Source of the DNA: an uncultured Pelagibacteraceae bacterium
GTDB lineage: Bacteria; Pseudomonadota; Alphaproteobacteria; Pelagibacterales; Pelagibacteraceae
Assembly: GCA_902599605.1 (NCBI GenBank)
Contig: CACKFV010000009.1
Location: 1 to 44,902 of the forward strand
DNA: 44,902 bases
Direction of reading: 5' to 3'
Shown piece after piece: positions 31,621-40,090 of the stretch (positions are counted from its first letter, which is position 1; each line of letters begins with the position of its first letter). Position numbers and translations under genes: made by a program. The notes below the pieces were generated by a model. The model had not been told where the DNA came from, did no database searches, and saw only the letters and a list, made by a program, of their open reading frames with translations.

Positions 31621-32672
31621 GATAGTCTTCTCAAAATTTCATTTGATAATGAAACTGCTGTATTCCATTTTCCGCTTAATATTGTAAAGATTTTTTTATT
31701 AATTCTTTTAACTTGATTTGTTCTATCATCGTCGATCATTGAGTTAATGTTCAAAGTTCTTATAAGATAAAAGGATTTGATATATTTTGCCTTAGATAAA
31801 AATGGCAAATATTTTTGTCCTGATTTTACAATTTTAGAAAACTGTGAAATTTTAATGTTTTTAATTACTTCCTTTTTGAGTAGAAATTTTTTTTTATCGA
31901 AATTGTAAACCTTTTTATTTTGTACAGCAATTTTTGAGAATTTAACGTGACTTAATAAATGCAAATTTGTACCGATATATGGGTCTATACATAAAAATTT
32001 GCCATCAATCACAACGCAACTTAATTTTTGATATTTTTTTGGAAGTTTTACCAATATTTTTTCAACTAATTCATATCTAAGCTGTTTAGTATTTTTAAAT
32101 CCAAAATCATTAAGTATTCTATTATTATTCCTATAAGTGCATAAAAATAAATAATCAAAATCATTTATGTATTTTTTCTGAAACTGTGTCCCAAAATTAA
32201 TTTTAATTTTCTTAATCTTTAAAAGTTTCAACATTTTCCTCTTAAAAGAAAAATAATTTAAAATTTTTTCAGATGTTTTTATAATACCTTCTACACCTTT
32301 CCCACAAATCGTAGGCTTTTTAACGATTTTAAATTTAAGTTTATTTCTTTTAAGAGTTTTTAAGTATTCTTTAAACTTAGTTTTACTATTAGTTTTTGAA
32401 ACTAAATAATAATTGTCCGTATTTCCATAGACCTTCCCTCCGTAGAAGTTAACAAAATCTTTATAATCTTTTTGTATTTCTTTAATTGTTTTTTCAGATC
32501 TGGGATAATGAAAACCTAAATGAAATCTAAATTGATTCATTTTTGATGCTTCATTAAGAATGCTCTTTTTTTTTTCAAAAATTTGGACATCAAACTTCTT
32601 TGATAAAATTATTGCTAAAGTACAGCCAAAAATACCAGCCCCGATTATCGCAATTTTTTTTTTAGGTTTCAT
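31617..32672 (-). CDS. FAD-dependent oxidoreductase (DAO superfamily)
   Basis: The dinucleotide-binding motif IAIIGAGIFGCTLAIIL followed by an acidic position (VQIFEKK) shows an FAD Rossmann fold. FRFHLGFHYPRSEKTI and DNYYLVSK continue the domain. Length 351 is like the D-amino-acid-oxidase superfamily. Homologues are often seen in surface-polysaccharide clusters, but the substrate is not known to me. It overlaps the glycosyltransferase gene before it by 11 bp and the next gene by 4 bp. Confidence 0.75.
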   Translation of the reverse strand: MKPKKKIAIIGAGIFGCTLAIILSKKFDVQIFEKKKSILNEASKMNQFRFHLGFHYPRSEKTIKEIQKDYKDFVNFYGGKVYGNTDNYYLVSKTNSKTKFKEYLKTLKRNKLKFKIVKKPTICGKGVEGIIKTSEKILNYFSFKRKMLKLLKIKKIKINFGTQFQKKYINDFDYLFLCTYRNNNRILNDFGFKNTKQLRYELVEKILVKLPKKYQKLSCVVIDGKFLCIDPYIGTNLHLLSHVKFSKIAVQNKKVYNFDKKKFLLKKEVIKNIKISQFSKIVKSGQKYLPFLSKAKYIKSFYLIRTLNINSMIDDDRTNQVKRINKKIFTILSGKWNTAVSLSNEILRRLS

Positions 32673-33867
32673 TTAAAATTTCTTTATAAAGTTCGATATA
32701 TTTTTTTGCAATTTCGTTTGCTCCAAATTCTTTGATTTTTATTTTGGCATTAATACCTTTTAAATTATTATTTTTCTTTTCATCGATAATCCAATCGATA
32801 CCACTTTTTAGTTTCTCAGGATCAAAATTTTCAACTATAAATCCATTAATTTTGTGATCAACAATTTCGGCTATACTAGTTTTTGCAAAACATATAACTG
32901 GTGTTTCACAGTACATTGCCTCAGCAAATGTTTTTGGCCACCCGTCCTCAATTGATGATGCAACAAATAAATCTGCACAGGAATAAACTGCATTTAAAAT
33001 TTTAAAATCATTAATATAACCAAGACTCTTATATTCAACACCAACTTCATCTAAGGTTTTTTGTGACCAAAAGTTACCAAATACGAGTAAAAAATATTTT
33101 GATTTATCTAATTTTTTTAGAGTTTCTACGAATATATTCCAACCTTTTCTTTTGCTTTGAGGATTATTTGCTCCATAAAGAATAATATTTTTTTTGGTCG
33201 TAATTTTTAACAAGTTTTTACTTTCATCTTTTGATATTTTGTTAAATTTTTTTAGATCAATATTGTTGTATATTCGTTTAACATTAAATTCTCTAAGAAC
33301 CTCGCTTTCTTGGGCTTTATCTTTAAGCCAATCACTTATAGCAACAAAGTTAAAATTTTTTTTATAAATTTTTTTTTTAAATTTCTTTATCGATCTAGAT
33401 ATTTGACCTTTTTCATATTTTTCAAAATCCATCGTATAATGCGAACCGCCTGTAAAAGCCCACATATCTCTAAGAGTCCAAACAACAGGTTTTTCAATTT
33501 TTGATAAGGATTTTAATTTTATAAAACCTTGGCTTAGCCAATGAATATGAATAATGTCCGCTTTTTTGTACTCTTTAAATTTAGTAATGTCTCTGCCTAA
33601 AATACTCAAGGTAAATGTTTCTCTTGGAGAATGTAAAAATAATGATTTTAATAATTTTTCTACTATTACTGCGACAGAATAAAGAAATTTTTTTAATGGT
33701 GTGTTATTAATAAATAATATTTTTTTTTTAATTTCTTTTGAATTTGAGGGTGTATCATTTATAAATAAAGAATCTATTTTTTGTTCTAATAAGGCTTCAT
33801 GTAAAATTTTCGCTCCTTTGACAGCACCGTTATTTAGTTTGCCTCCTACTATATGTAAAACTTTCAT
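32662..33867 (-). CDS. GT4 (group 1) glycosyltransferase
   Basis: A GT-B fold transferase for polysaccharide assembly. The N-terminal domain has HIVGGKLNNGAVKGAKIL, IIHIHWLSQGF and WTLRDMWAFTGGSHY, as in WcaC-like enzymes. The C-terminal donor domain has LYGANNPQSKRKG and the E-x7-E region in SSIEDGWPKTFAEAMYCE. Length 401 is normal. It is the second gene of the minus-strand operon and begins 1 bp into the stop of the preceding gene. Confidence 0.88.
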   Translation of the reverse strand: MKVLHIVGGKLNNGAVKGAKILHEALLEQKIDSLFINDTPSNSKEIKKKILFINNTPLKKFLYSVAVIVEKLLKSLFLHSPRETFTLSILGRDITKFKEYKKADIIHIHWLSQGFIKLKSLSKIEKPVVWTLRDMWAFTGGSHYTMDFEKYEKGQISRSIKKFKKKIYKKNFNFVAISDWLKDKAQESEVLREFNVKRIYNNIDLKKFNKISKDESKNLLKITTKKNIILYGANNPQSKRKGWNIFVETLKKLDKSKYFLLVFGNFWSQKTLDEVGVEYKSLGYINDFKILNAVYSCADLFVASSIEDGWPKTFAEAMYCETPVICFAKTSIAEIVDHKINGFIVENFDPEKLKSGIDWIIDEKKNNNLKGINAKIKIKEFGANEIAKKYIELYKEILNET

Positions 33868-34640
33868 TAAAGTATATTTTTTGTTAGTATATTTATGTCT
33901 TTCAAATAATTGGTATCATTAATATTGATAACCTTGTATTTATATTTTTTTTTAATTAAGCTGATTAAATAAAGATAGTTGTTTTTGAAATCTTCATAAT
34001 CCATATCAGATTTTCTTAAATACAAGAATTCACGTATAAGTTCATTTTCTATTTTTTTATTTCTCAAAATAATTATTAAATCTAATTTTGGAAAAAAATC
34101 TAAAATTTTTTTTATCTGGATTTTACTTAAGTTGTTCCTGACTATTAAACCTATGATTCTTTGGAAGATACCTTCGGAGTTCAGACAAATATACTTTGTC
34201 CTATATCTTTGGTAAAGTCTTAATCCAGTCATTTCCTCTTTTATCCAAAAAATAATTTTATTTAAATTTTTTTTTTTACTTAAGCCAATTTTTTTTATAT
34301 ATGAAAAAAAACCTTTATTTTTTTTTTCAGTCTCTCTGATTAAAATATTTAATTCCTTTCTTAATTTAGTTTTGTTTATAGGTAAAATTAAAAAAAATAG
34401 ATTTTTACTATAGATTTTTATTACATTAATTGGATTTTTATTACGAGAATTTTCTCTACAGTACTCAACATGATTTAAAAAACTTAGTTCTGTAAAACTA
34501 ATCTTTTTTTTATCATACAGATATTTAGCAATAACTGATCTATAATTTAAAAAATTTGCATAAGAAGATTGAGATAAAATATAAGATTTTATTAATGACT
34601 TTCCTATTCTAGGAACCCCAAAAAACTCAATTGTTTCCAT
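33867..34640 (-). CDS. P-loop kinase-like protein of unknown substrate
   Basis: Residues 5-15 form a Walker A motif (FFGVPRIGKS). A later stretch, CLNSEGIFQR, resembles the motif after the second strand in nucleotide/nucleoside kinases. LDLIIILRNKKIENELIREFLYLRKS follows like an Arg-rich lid (residues about 180-215). This pattern suggests a kinase- or sulfotransferase-like P-loop enzyme of 257 residues. Lys and Ile dominate the rest. It is the first gene of the operon that continues with the GT4 transferase. Function is inferred only. Confidence 0.5.
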   Translation of the reverse strand: METIEFFGVPRIGKSLIKSYILSQSSYANFLNYRSVIAKYLYDKKKISFTELSFLNHVEYCRENSRNKNPINVIKIYSKNLFFLILPINKTKLRKELNILIRETEKKNKGFFSYIKKIGLSKKKNLNKIIFWIKEEMTGLRLYQRYRTKYICLNSEGIFQRIIGLIVRNNLSKIQIKKILDFFPKLDLIIILRNKKIENELIREFLYLRKSDMDYEDFKNNYLYLISLIKKKYKYKVININDTNYLKDINILTKNIL

Positions 34641-34776
34641 AAATTATCTTTTAAAATTACAATTTCTCATAGAGTGATATTTAATTTTTTCGTTATCTAA
34701 TGATTTGTCTGATATTATCGGAATAAAACATATTGTTTTTAAAAAGATCTTGAGCATTAATTAAGTTTAATTTTTT

Positions 34777-35469
34777 TCAATTTTCATAATAATTTACTTT
34801 AGCGAGGTTTGCGAAGTTTTTATTGTTTGAAAAAATTCTTTTCTTATATTCGTTTTTTAGGAGTTTGATAAGGAATTTATCTACTTTGTATCTTGTCATC
34901 ACACGCCTTGATTTTTGCGATAATTTGTAAAAGTGGTCACTGTTTTCCATAGTAATTCCACTCACATATATTTCGCTATTTTGATTTTCATCTAGGGCTA
35001 AAAGAATTGCAAAAAAACCAGTTGAGACACCAAGAAATTTTTTTTTTTTAAAATAAAAAGCATTTAAAAAATTTTTTATCTTATCTTTGAAATTGCTTCC
35101 ATAAAAAAGTTCTGACAAAAACAAAGAAATCCTACCAAAATGAAAAAATTTTTTTTGATACTCCCATTGACTAAATTTATCGAAATTTTTCAAATCACAC
35201 TTAAAATCAATTTTTATTTCATTATTTCCGCTACCTCTTCTCAATATAATTTTTCCAGGCTTAATTTTATTAATATTTTTTTTTGTGGGCTCATCAAATA
35301 AAATACTATCCAAAGTGGTTACTGATATTATTTCAATATTATTGTTCAATTTCGAAAAATTTTCACATTTTATAATAGATGCATTTGAAGCATAAATTTT
35401 TTCAAATTTTACATTTTTGGGTGCCTCCTGTGGGCTTGAGCCGAAAACTAAAATCCTATTATTTTCCAT
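34777..35469 (-). CDS. unknown protein, possible GT29 (sialyltransferase)-like transferase
   Basis: Not clearly recognised. Residues 5-35 (ILVFGSSPQEAP to YASNAS) recall the L-motif of sialyltransferases. Residues 146-175 (LGVSTGFFAILLALDEN to IYVSGITM) recall the S-motif, and DHFYKL at 178 recalls the later His-Tyr motif. These are eye matches and could be chance. The 230-residue length is short for GT29. It overlaps the shikimate-dehydrogenase-like gene by 11 bp. A gap of 136 bp separates it from the next gene; I saw nothing in that gap. Confidence 0.4.
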   Translation of the reverse strand: MENNRILVFGSSPQEAPKNVKFEKIYASNASIIKCENFSKLNNNIEIISVTTLDSILFDEPTKKNINKIKPGKIILRRGSGNNEIKIDFKCDLKNFDKFSQWEYQKKFFHFGRISLFLSELFYGSNFKDKIKNFLNAFYFKKKKFLGVSTGFFAILLALDENQNSEIYVSGITMENSDHFYKLSQKSRRVMTRYKVDKFLIKLLKNEYKKRIFSNNKNFANLAKVNYYEN

Positions 35470-36238
35470 AATTTCTATAAACCTTTGAAATAATCATTAA
35501 TGCTTTTAACGCTTGAAATGAATTCATCTTTAAACCATTTACATATTTTATTGAAAAGTTTTTACATTGATAAGACAATTTGGTTCTTTTTGGTTTATAG
35601 ACTATATCAAAAATTAAAATATTTTTGTTTATATTCTGAAATTGGTCTGTTGTTAAAGGTGATTTTTTCAAATATTTTTTTTTTAGATTACTACCTAAAG
35701 GAGAGCAATTTATAAAAATATCGGCGGACAGTAGGCTATCTTTTTCTAATTTTTTTACAAATTTCACCCTCTTTTTATTAAATTCCAAAATTTTTTTTTT
35801 TGAAACTACTATAAAAGAACTTTTTTTATAAGTTTTATAAAAAGTCCTTAAAATTGCCTCACCAGCTCCTCCATAACCATAAATAATAATTTTTTTTTTT
35901 TTGAAATTTTTAATGGTTTCAATTGCTCCAAATATATCGGTATTATATCCCAAAAAAGAACTATTTTTCCTTATTACAAAATTTATAGATTTTGCTGACT
36001 TTGTTAATTTATCTTTAATCTTAACGTACTTAGTAAGTTCTTTTTTATATGGCATTGTAATTGCGGCTGCTAAAAATTTTGGGTCTTTAAAAATTTTTAG
36101 AATTTCCATTTTAAAGTTTTTTTGTTTTATGTCCTTTTCAAACATTTTAACCTTCATCTTTTTCTTCTTAAAAAAATTATTCCATAATGGGACTGATCTA
36201 GGCTTTTTGAGGGGGGTTCCAATAATTAAACAATACAT
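35459..36238 (-). CDS. shikimate/quinate dehydrogenase-like protein
   Basis: An AroE-family protein of 259 residues. Conserved: Lys65 in TMPYK and Asp101 in GYNTD (the catalytic pair), Asn86, the NAD(P) loop YGYGGAGEA and Gln in NGLKMNSFQALKAL. The N-terminal shikimate-binding motif (normally SxS before P-x-x-HN) is altered to KKPRSVPLWN. The substrate may thus differ from shikimate. It lies in a glycan island rather than with housekeeping aro genes. Its start is near the divergent radical SAM gene, with 125 bp between. Confidence 0.7.
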   Translation of the reverse strand: MYCLIIGTPLKKPRSVPLWNNFFKKKKMKVKMFEKDIKQKNFKMEILKIFKDPKFLAAAITMPYKKELTKYVKIKDKLTKSAKSINFVIRKNSSFLGYNTDIFGAIETIKNFKKKKIIIYGYGGAGEAILRTFYKTYKKSSFIVVSKKKILEFNKKRVKFVKKLEKDSLLSADIFINCSPLGSNLKKKYLKKSPLTTDQFQNINKNILIFDIVYKPKRTKLSYQCKNFSIKYVNGLKMNSFQALKALMIISKVYRNYGK

Positions 36239-36363
36239 ATTTTTTATTTTTTATCAGATTTAAGGATATAATAAATATTTATGAGTTATAATTGTGATCA
36301 TATTATGAAACATCTTGTATTATCACTTAAGATCATTATAAAAATACTAAATAATAAAGATAT

Positions 36364-37260
36364 ATGGAAACAAGTGATTTAAAAAAAAAACATGTAGATG
36401 ATTTTAATACAGAATATATTAAAAAATTTTCTAATTCTCCTTATCCGCTCTTTTCTCTAATGGAGTTCAACTTGCATGGATCTTGCAGTAGAAGATGTGC
36501 TTTTTGTCCAAGAGTTGATGAAAGTATTTGGCCAAATTTGGATGAAGAATTCGATATGAAATTATTTGAAAATATTTTAGATCAATTACGAGAATTAAAC
36601 TATTCAGGTAGATTGGCGTTTTCAGGATTTAGTGAACCTTTTATGCACAGCAGAATTGAAGATATTATTGAAAAGATTTCTAAGACATTGCCTAAAGCTC
36701 GAAGTGAAATAATTACAAACGGTGATTATTTAAAGCTTGAAAACACTAAAAGAATTTTTGAATTAGGTTTAGATCATCTTTTTGTGAGTTTATATACTAA
36801 TAAAAAAACACATGATTACTTAACAACCTTAAAAAATAGTTTAAATCTTGATGACTCAAAATTTAGGATAAGACCAAGAAATCTTGGTAGAAAAATGAAC
36901 TTTGGCCTAAATATAAATAATAGAGCTGGATCTGTTGATTATGAGAGATTTGGGTTAAAACAAACAAAAACTTTGCCCCTTAAAAGAGGCTGTAATTATC
37001 CACTATACACAATATTTGTTGATTATAATGGTGATTGTTTGATTTGTCCGGATGACTGGAAAAAAAAGAAAGTTGTTGGGAATGTTTATAAAGAAAAAGT
37101 AATTGATATTTGGAATAAAGAAACTTTTCATGACGTTAGAAAAAGTTTGATAAAAGGTGATAGAACAAAAGCACCATGTAACGAGTGTGATGTTGACGGA
37201 TTGCTAAGTGGTAATGAATTTAAAGAAAAATGGCAAACGTACTATCAAGACAAAAATTAA
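36364..37260 (+). CDS. radical SAM protein with SPASM-like C-terminal cluster domain
   Basis: The radical SAM motif CSRRCAFC (Cx3Cx2C) is at about residues 41-48, within FNLHGSCSRR. SGFSEPFMH and SEIITNGDYL follow the TIM-barrel pattern. The C-terminus has a Cys-rich region: GCNYP, DCLICPDDW and CNECD, consistent with a SPASM or twitch domain binding extra Fe-S. Length 298. Such proteins modify sugars or peptides; the target is unknown. It overlaps the next gene by 31 bp. Confidence 0.82.
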   Translation: METSDLKKKHVDDFNTEYIKKFSNSPYPLFSLMEFNLHGSCSRRCAFCPRVDESIWPNLDEEFDMKLFENILDQLRELNYSGRLAFSGFSEPFMHSRIEDIIEKISKTLPKARSEIITNGDYLKLENTKRIFELGLDHLFVSLYTNKKTHDYLTTLKNSLNLDDSKFRIRPRNLGRKMNFGLNINNRAGSVDYERFGLKQTKTLPLKRGCNYPLYTIFVDYNGDCLICPDDWKKKKVVGNVYKEKVIDIWNKETFHDVRKSLIKGDRTKAPCNECDVDGLLSGNEFKEKWQTYYQDKN

Positions 37261-38150
37261 AGCCTTTATTTATTGGTTTTGGTAAACAAGCTAATGAATA
37301 CGCGAAAGTTTTAAGTTTTTTAAAAATTCAAATTTCTGCTGTATGTGTAAGAAATCTTAATAAAGATAAAAGTAAAATTGATCGGTTTAAAATAAAACAC
37401 AGGTTTTCTTCTATTAATAAAGCGCTATCAACAAACACTTATAATTGTGTTTTTGTATTTTTACCTTGGTACACAATAGATAAAAAAATAATTCAAATTC
37501 TTAAAAAAACTAAAAAAATTATTTTTTGTGAGAAACCAATTGCTCTTTCATATCAAAAAATAAAAAAAATTCATTTGATATCAAACAAATATAATAGAAA
37601 TTTATTTATTCTCTATAATCGTAGATTTTATTTCACTTTACAGTTTTTAGAAAAAAACATTGAGAACAATATGGAAACAGAAATTTTTATACCCGAAAAA
37701 GTTAAAACACTTATTAAGTCGTTAGGTAAAAAAATTGATGGAAAAATTAAATATCACTACTCCTCACATTGGATTGATTTTTTTAAATTTTTATTTAGAT
37801 CAAAAATAATTAAGATTGTAAAAAAAAAAGAAAATTATCTGGTTTTATTAAATAAAACTTTCAAGAAAAAAAAAATAAAAATCAATTTTTTTTACTCAGA
37901 GGAAGGTAGAATTTCAGCATTATTCAGATCGAAAAAAAAAATTTTTAAACTAAATTCTCTTGAAAAATTATATGAATTTAACAATAGGAAAAGTATGTTT
38001 ATTAAAAAAATAGATGAGACAACAATGAATAAATTTAAACCTGGCGTGTTTAATTTGGTAAAAGATATTTTGAATAAAAAATTTCATAGGTTTATGAAGA
38101 TTGATCAATTATTAAATGATTACTTTCACCTTAGGAAACTTCCTCACTAA
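37230..38150 (+). CDS. Gfo/Idh/MocA-like oxidoreductase
   Basis: The N-terminus has a Rossmann-like stretch (LFIGFGKQANEYAKVL) and the family motif CEKPIALSY, so a NAD(P)-dependent sugar oxidoreductase fold is likely. At 306 residues the C-terminal domain is Lys-rich and diverged. The only ATG in the expected place lies inside the radical SAM gene (31-bp overlap), implying coupling and a joint job with it. It ends convergently, 7 bp from the DAHP-synthase-like gene. Confidence 0.7.
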   Translation: MANVLSRQKLKPLFIGFGKQANEYAKVLSFLKIQISAVCVRNLNKDKSKIDRFKIKHRFSSINKALSTNTYNCVFVFLPWYTIDKKIIQILKKTKKIIFCEKPIALSYQKIKKIHLISNKYNRNLFILYNRRFYFTLQFLEKNIENNMETEIFIPEKVKTLIKSLGKKIDGKIKYHYSSHWIDFFKFLFRSKIIKIVKKKENYLVLLNKTFKKKKIKINFFYSEEGRISALFRSKKKIFKLNSLEKLYEFNNRKSMFIKKIDETTMNKFKPGVFNLVKDILNKKFHRFMKIDQLLNDYFHLRKLPH

Positions 38151-38157
38151 ATAAAAA

Positions 38158-39066
38158 TCAAACTATTTTTCTATTAAATACCTTTGAAATTTGCCGACTT
38201 TTTTTTATTAAAGCCTTAAATTGTTTAAAATTTAATGGTTGCAATGGATCCACTGCTGATTTTTTTGGGTTTGGATGCATTTCAATAATCAATCCATCAC
38301 ACCCAGCTGAAATAGACGCAAAAGTTAAAGATGGTACCCATGGAGCCCAGAATGAAGCATGACTTGGATCAGATATTATTGGAAATTTCGTAATCTCTTT
38401 TAATGCCGGTATTGCTTGTATATCAAGTGCAAATCTTGAGGTTGATCGATGGGTATGAGGCATTGACACACCTCTCTCACACAAAATTAAATTTTGATTA
38501 CCATTAACTAAAATGTGTTCAGCTGCTCCTAAAAAATCCCTCAAACTTGCCCCAAAATGTCTTTTCAAAATAATTGGAAATTTGGTATTAGAAACTTCTT
38601 TTAGTAGTTCAAGATTTTGCATATTCCTTGAACCAATTTGTAGAATATCAGCTGTTTTGGTAATTCTACCAAGATACCTTATTTCTGTGACCTCAGTGAC
38701 CACTTTTAAACTAAATTCTTTTTTTATTTCATCCATAATATCCATCCCTGATGATTTACTCTCTTTGTACATTTTGGATCTATAGGGAAAAGTAAGTGGT
38801 TTGTAAGCATGACCTCTTATTATTTTAATTTTATTTTTTTTTAGTTGTTTTGCAACTTTTACCATTAATTCAAAGCTTTCTACCCCATTAGGACCAGCAA
38901 TTATCGGAACCTGATTAGAGCCAAAAATAATGTCCTTTGAAATTTTTACTTTCTTTAAGTTTTTGGAGGCAACAAGTGGTATTTTATTTTTTATATCATC
39001 TTTGCTAATATCTTTTGAAGGTTCCTTATTAGAAAGACTACTTTTTTTAATAATTTTTTTTTCCAT
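38158..39066 (-). CDS. DAHP synthase (type I-beta)-like 3-deoxy-ulosonate synthase, Cys-to-Asn metal site
   Basis: A PEP-aldose aldol enzyme of the AroF/KdsA superfamily. VPIIAGPNGVES, GHAYKP, ILQIGSRNMQNLELL, ILCERG, SDPSHASF and IIEMHPNPKKSAVDPLQ align with type I-beta DAHP synthase. The metal-binding Cys (IAGPC in homologues) is Asn60; His236, Glu262 and Asp273 are kept with homologue-like spacing. KPRTS is KPLTF (89-93). No ferredoxin-like or ACT regulatory domain is present; the first 50 residues are a Lys-rich leader. It is the last gene of a seven-gene operon. The aldehyde substrate is probably not erythrose-4-phosphate, though that is inference. Confidence 0.85.
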   Translation of the reverse strand: MEKKIIKKSSLSNKEPSKDISKDDIKNKIPLVASKNLKKVKISKDIIFGSNQVPIIAGPNGVESFELMVKVAKQLKKNKIKIIRGHAYKPLTFPYRSKMYKESKSSGMDIMDEIKKEFSLKVVTEVTEIRYLGRITKTADILQIGSRNMQNLELLKEVSNTKFPIILKRHFGASLRDFLGAAEHILVNGNQNLILCERGVSMPHTHRSTSRFALDIQAIPALKEITKFPIISDPSHASFWAPWVPSLTFASISAGCDGLIIEMHPNPKKSAVDPLQPLNFKQFKALIKKSRQISKVFNRKIV

Positions 39067-39067
39067 C

Positions 39068-40090
39068 CTATATTCCTAACTTGCTCTGTTTATTTTTTAT
39101 TTTTTCAAGCTTGTTATTTTTTGAGAGATTATAGACTGAATGAATAACCTCTAAACAATGTAAATTTTTTTTTATTTCTAGATCATATGAAGATTGATAA
39201 GTTCTCTTATCTAAGAATTCTCTCAAAATTTTTTCATGTCCATTACCCATAGCCCCTTTTGGTCCTGACCCTGTTTGAAATTTTTCTGAGTTTATTTTAT
39301 CTATTTTCATTTTATTATTTGTAAAGGTGATAAAATTATTTAAGCTAATTCCATTTACTATTACTCTACCTTTTTCTCCGAGTATGTCCATTGAAGAACT
39401 ATAATTTGTATCTGCTCTTGTAGTAGCTTTAAAATTTGTGATAACCCCATTTTCATGTTCAAAGTTTAAGGAAATTAAATCTTCTGCTTCAAGTTTTTTT
39501 TTATAAAATTTCACAACACCGTTGAATTTATTTATTTTACCAAGAACATAAATTACTGCATCTAGAAGATGTATTGCCTGATTAGTCAATACACCTCCAT
39601 CACTCTTGTATTTACCTCGCCAAGAAACTTTATAATATTTAAAATCCCTTTTCCAAAACAAACTGCAATTTGCCATAAAAATTTTACCAAGTTTTTTTCT
39701 TTTAATAATTTTTTTTGTTTTTTGCATAGCTAAATTGCACCTATTTTGGAAAGACACCCAGCATTTAATCTTTCTCTTATTTGAAATTTTTATTAAATCA
39801 TTGGCGTGTTTAATTTGTAAAACGAAAGGTTTTTCTATTAACAAATTTATCGAATTGAGCGCTAAAATTTTTGAAAACTTAAAATGTAAATTAGAAGGAG
39901 TGCAAATAATTGCAGAGTCTATTTTTGATTCTTTAATTTTTTTTAAATTAAAGGGAATTTGGTTATATTTCTTATTCCCTCGCAATTTTTTGTCATTACA
40001 AATAAATATTTTTTTTATTTTTTTGTTCTTCGATAGAATATCAAAGTAGTACTTCCCTACATTTCCAAAACCTATAATCAAAATATTCAT
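39068..40090 (-). CDS. Gfo/Idh/MocA family sugar(-nucleotide) oxidoreductase
   Basis: A full-length member at 340 residues. It has ILIIGFGNVGKYYFDIL, ICTPSNLHF, the IEKPF motif and the substrate-domain signature GGVLTNQAIHLLD, which carries the catalytic His/Asp. Homologues include UDP-GlcNAc(A) 3-dehydrogenases of the WlbA/WbpB type. It starts on the last base of the glycosyltransferase gene and ends 1 bp before the DAHP-synthase-like gene. Its exact sugar is not known. Confidence 0.85.
   Translation of the reverse strand: MNILIIGFGNVGKYYFDILSKNKKIKKIFICNDKKLRGNKKYNQIPFNLKKIKESKIDSAIICTPSNLHFKFSKILALNSINLLIEKPFVLQIKHANDLIKISNKRKIKCWVSFQNRCNLAMQKTKKIIKRKKLGKIFMANCSLFWKRDFKYYKVSWRGKYKSDGGVLTNQAIHLLDAVIYVLGKINKFNGVVKFYKKKLEAEDLISLNFEHENGVITNFKATTRADTNYSSSMDILGEKGRVIVNGISLNNFITFTNNKMKIDKINSEKFQTGSGPKGAMGNGHEKILREFLDKRTYQSSYDLEIKKNLHCLEVIHSVYNLSKNNKLEKIKNKQSKLGI

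Noticed and set aside
35041-35056. Long T/A runs as phase-variation tracts
   Set aside because: Such runs occur in housekeeping genes too and follow from Lys/Phe codons in an AT-rich genome; no broken frames are seen.
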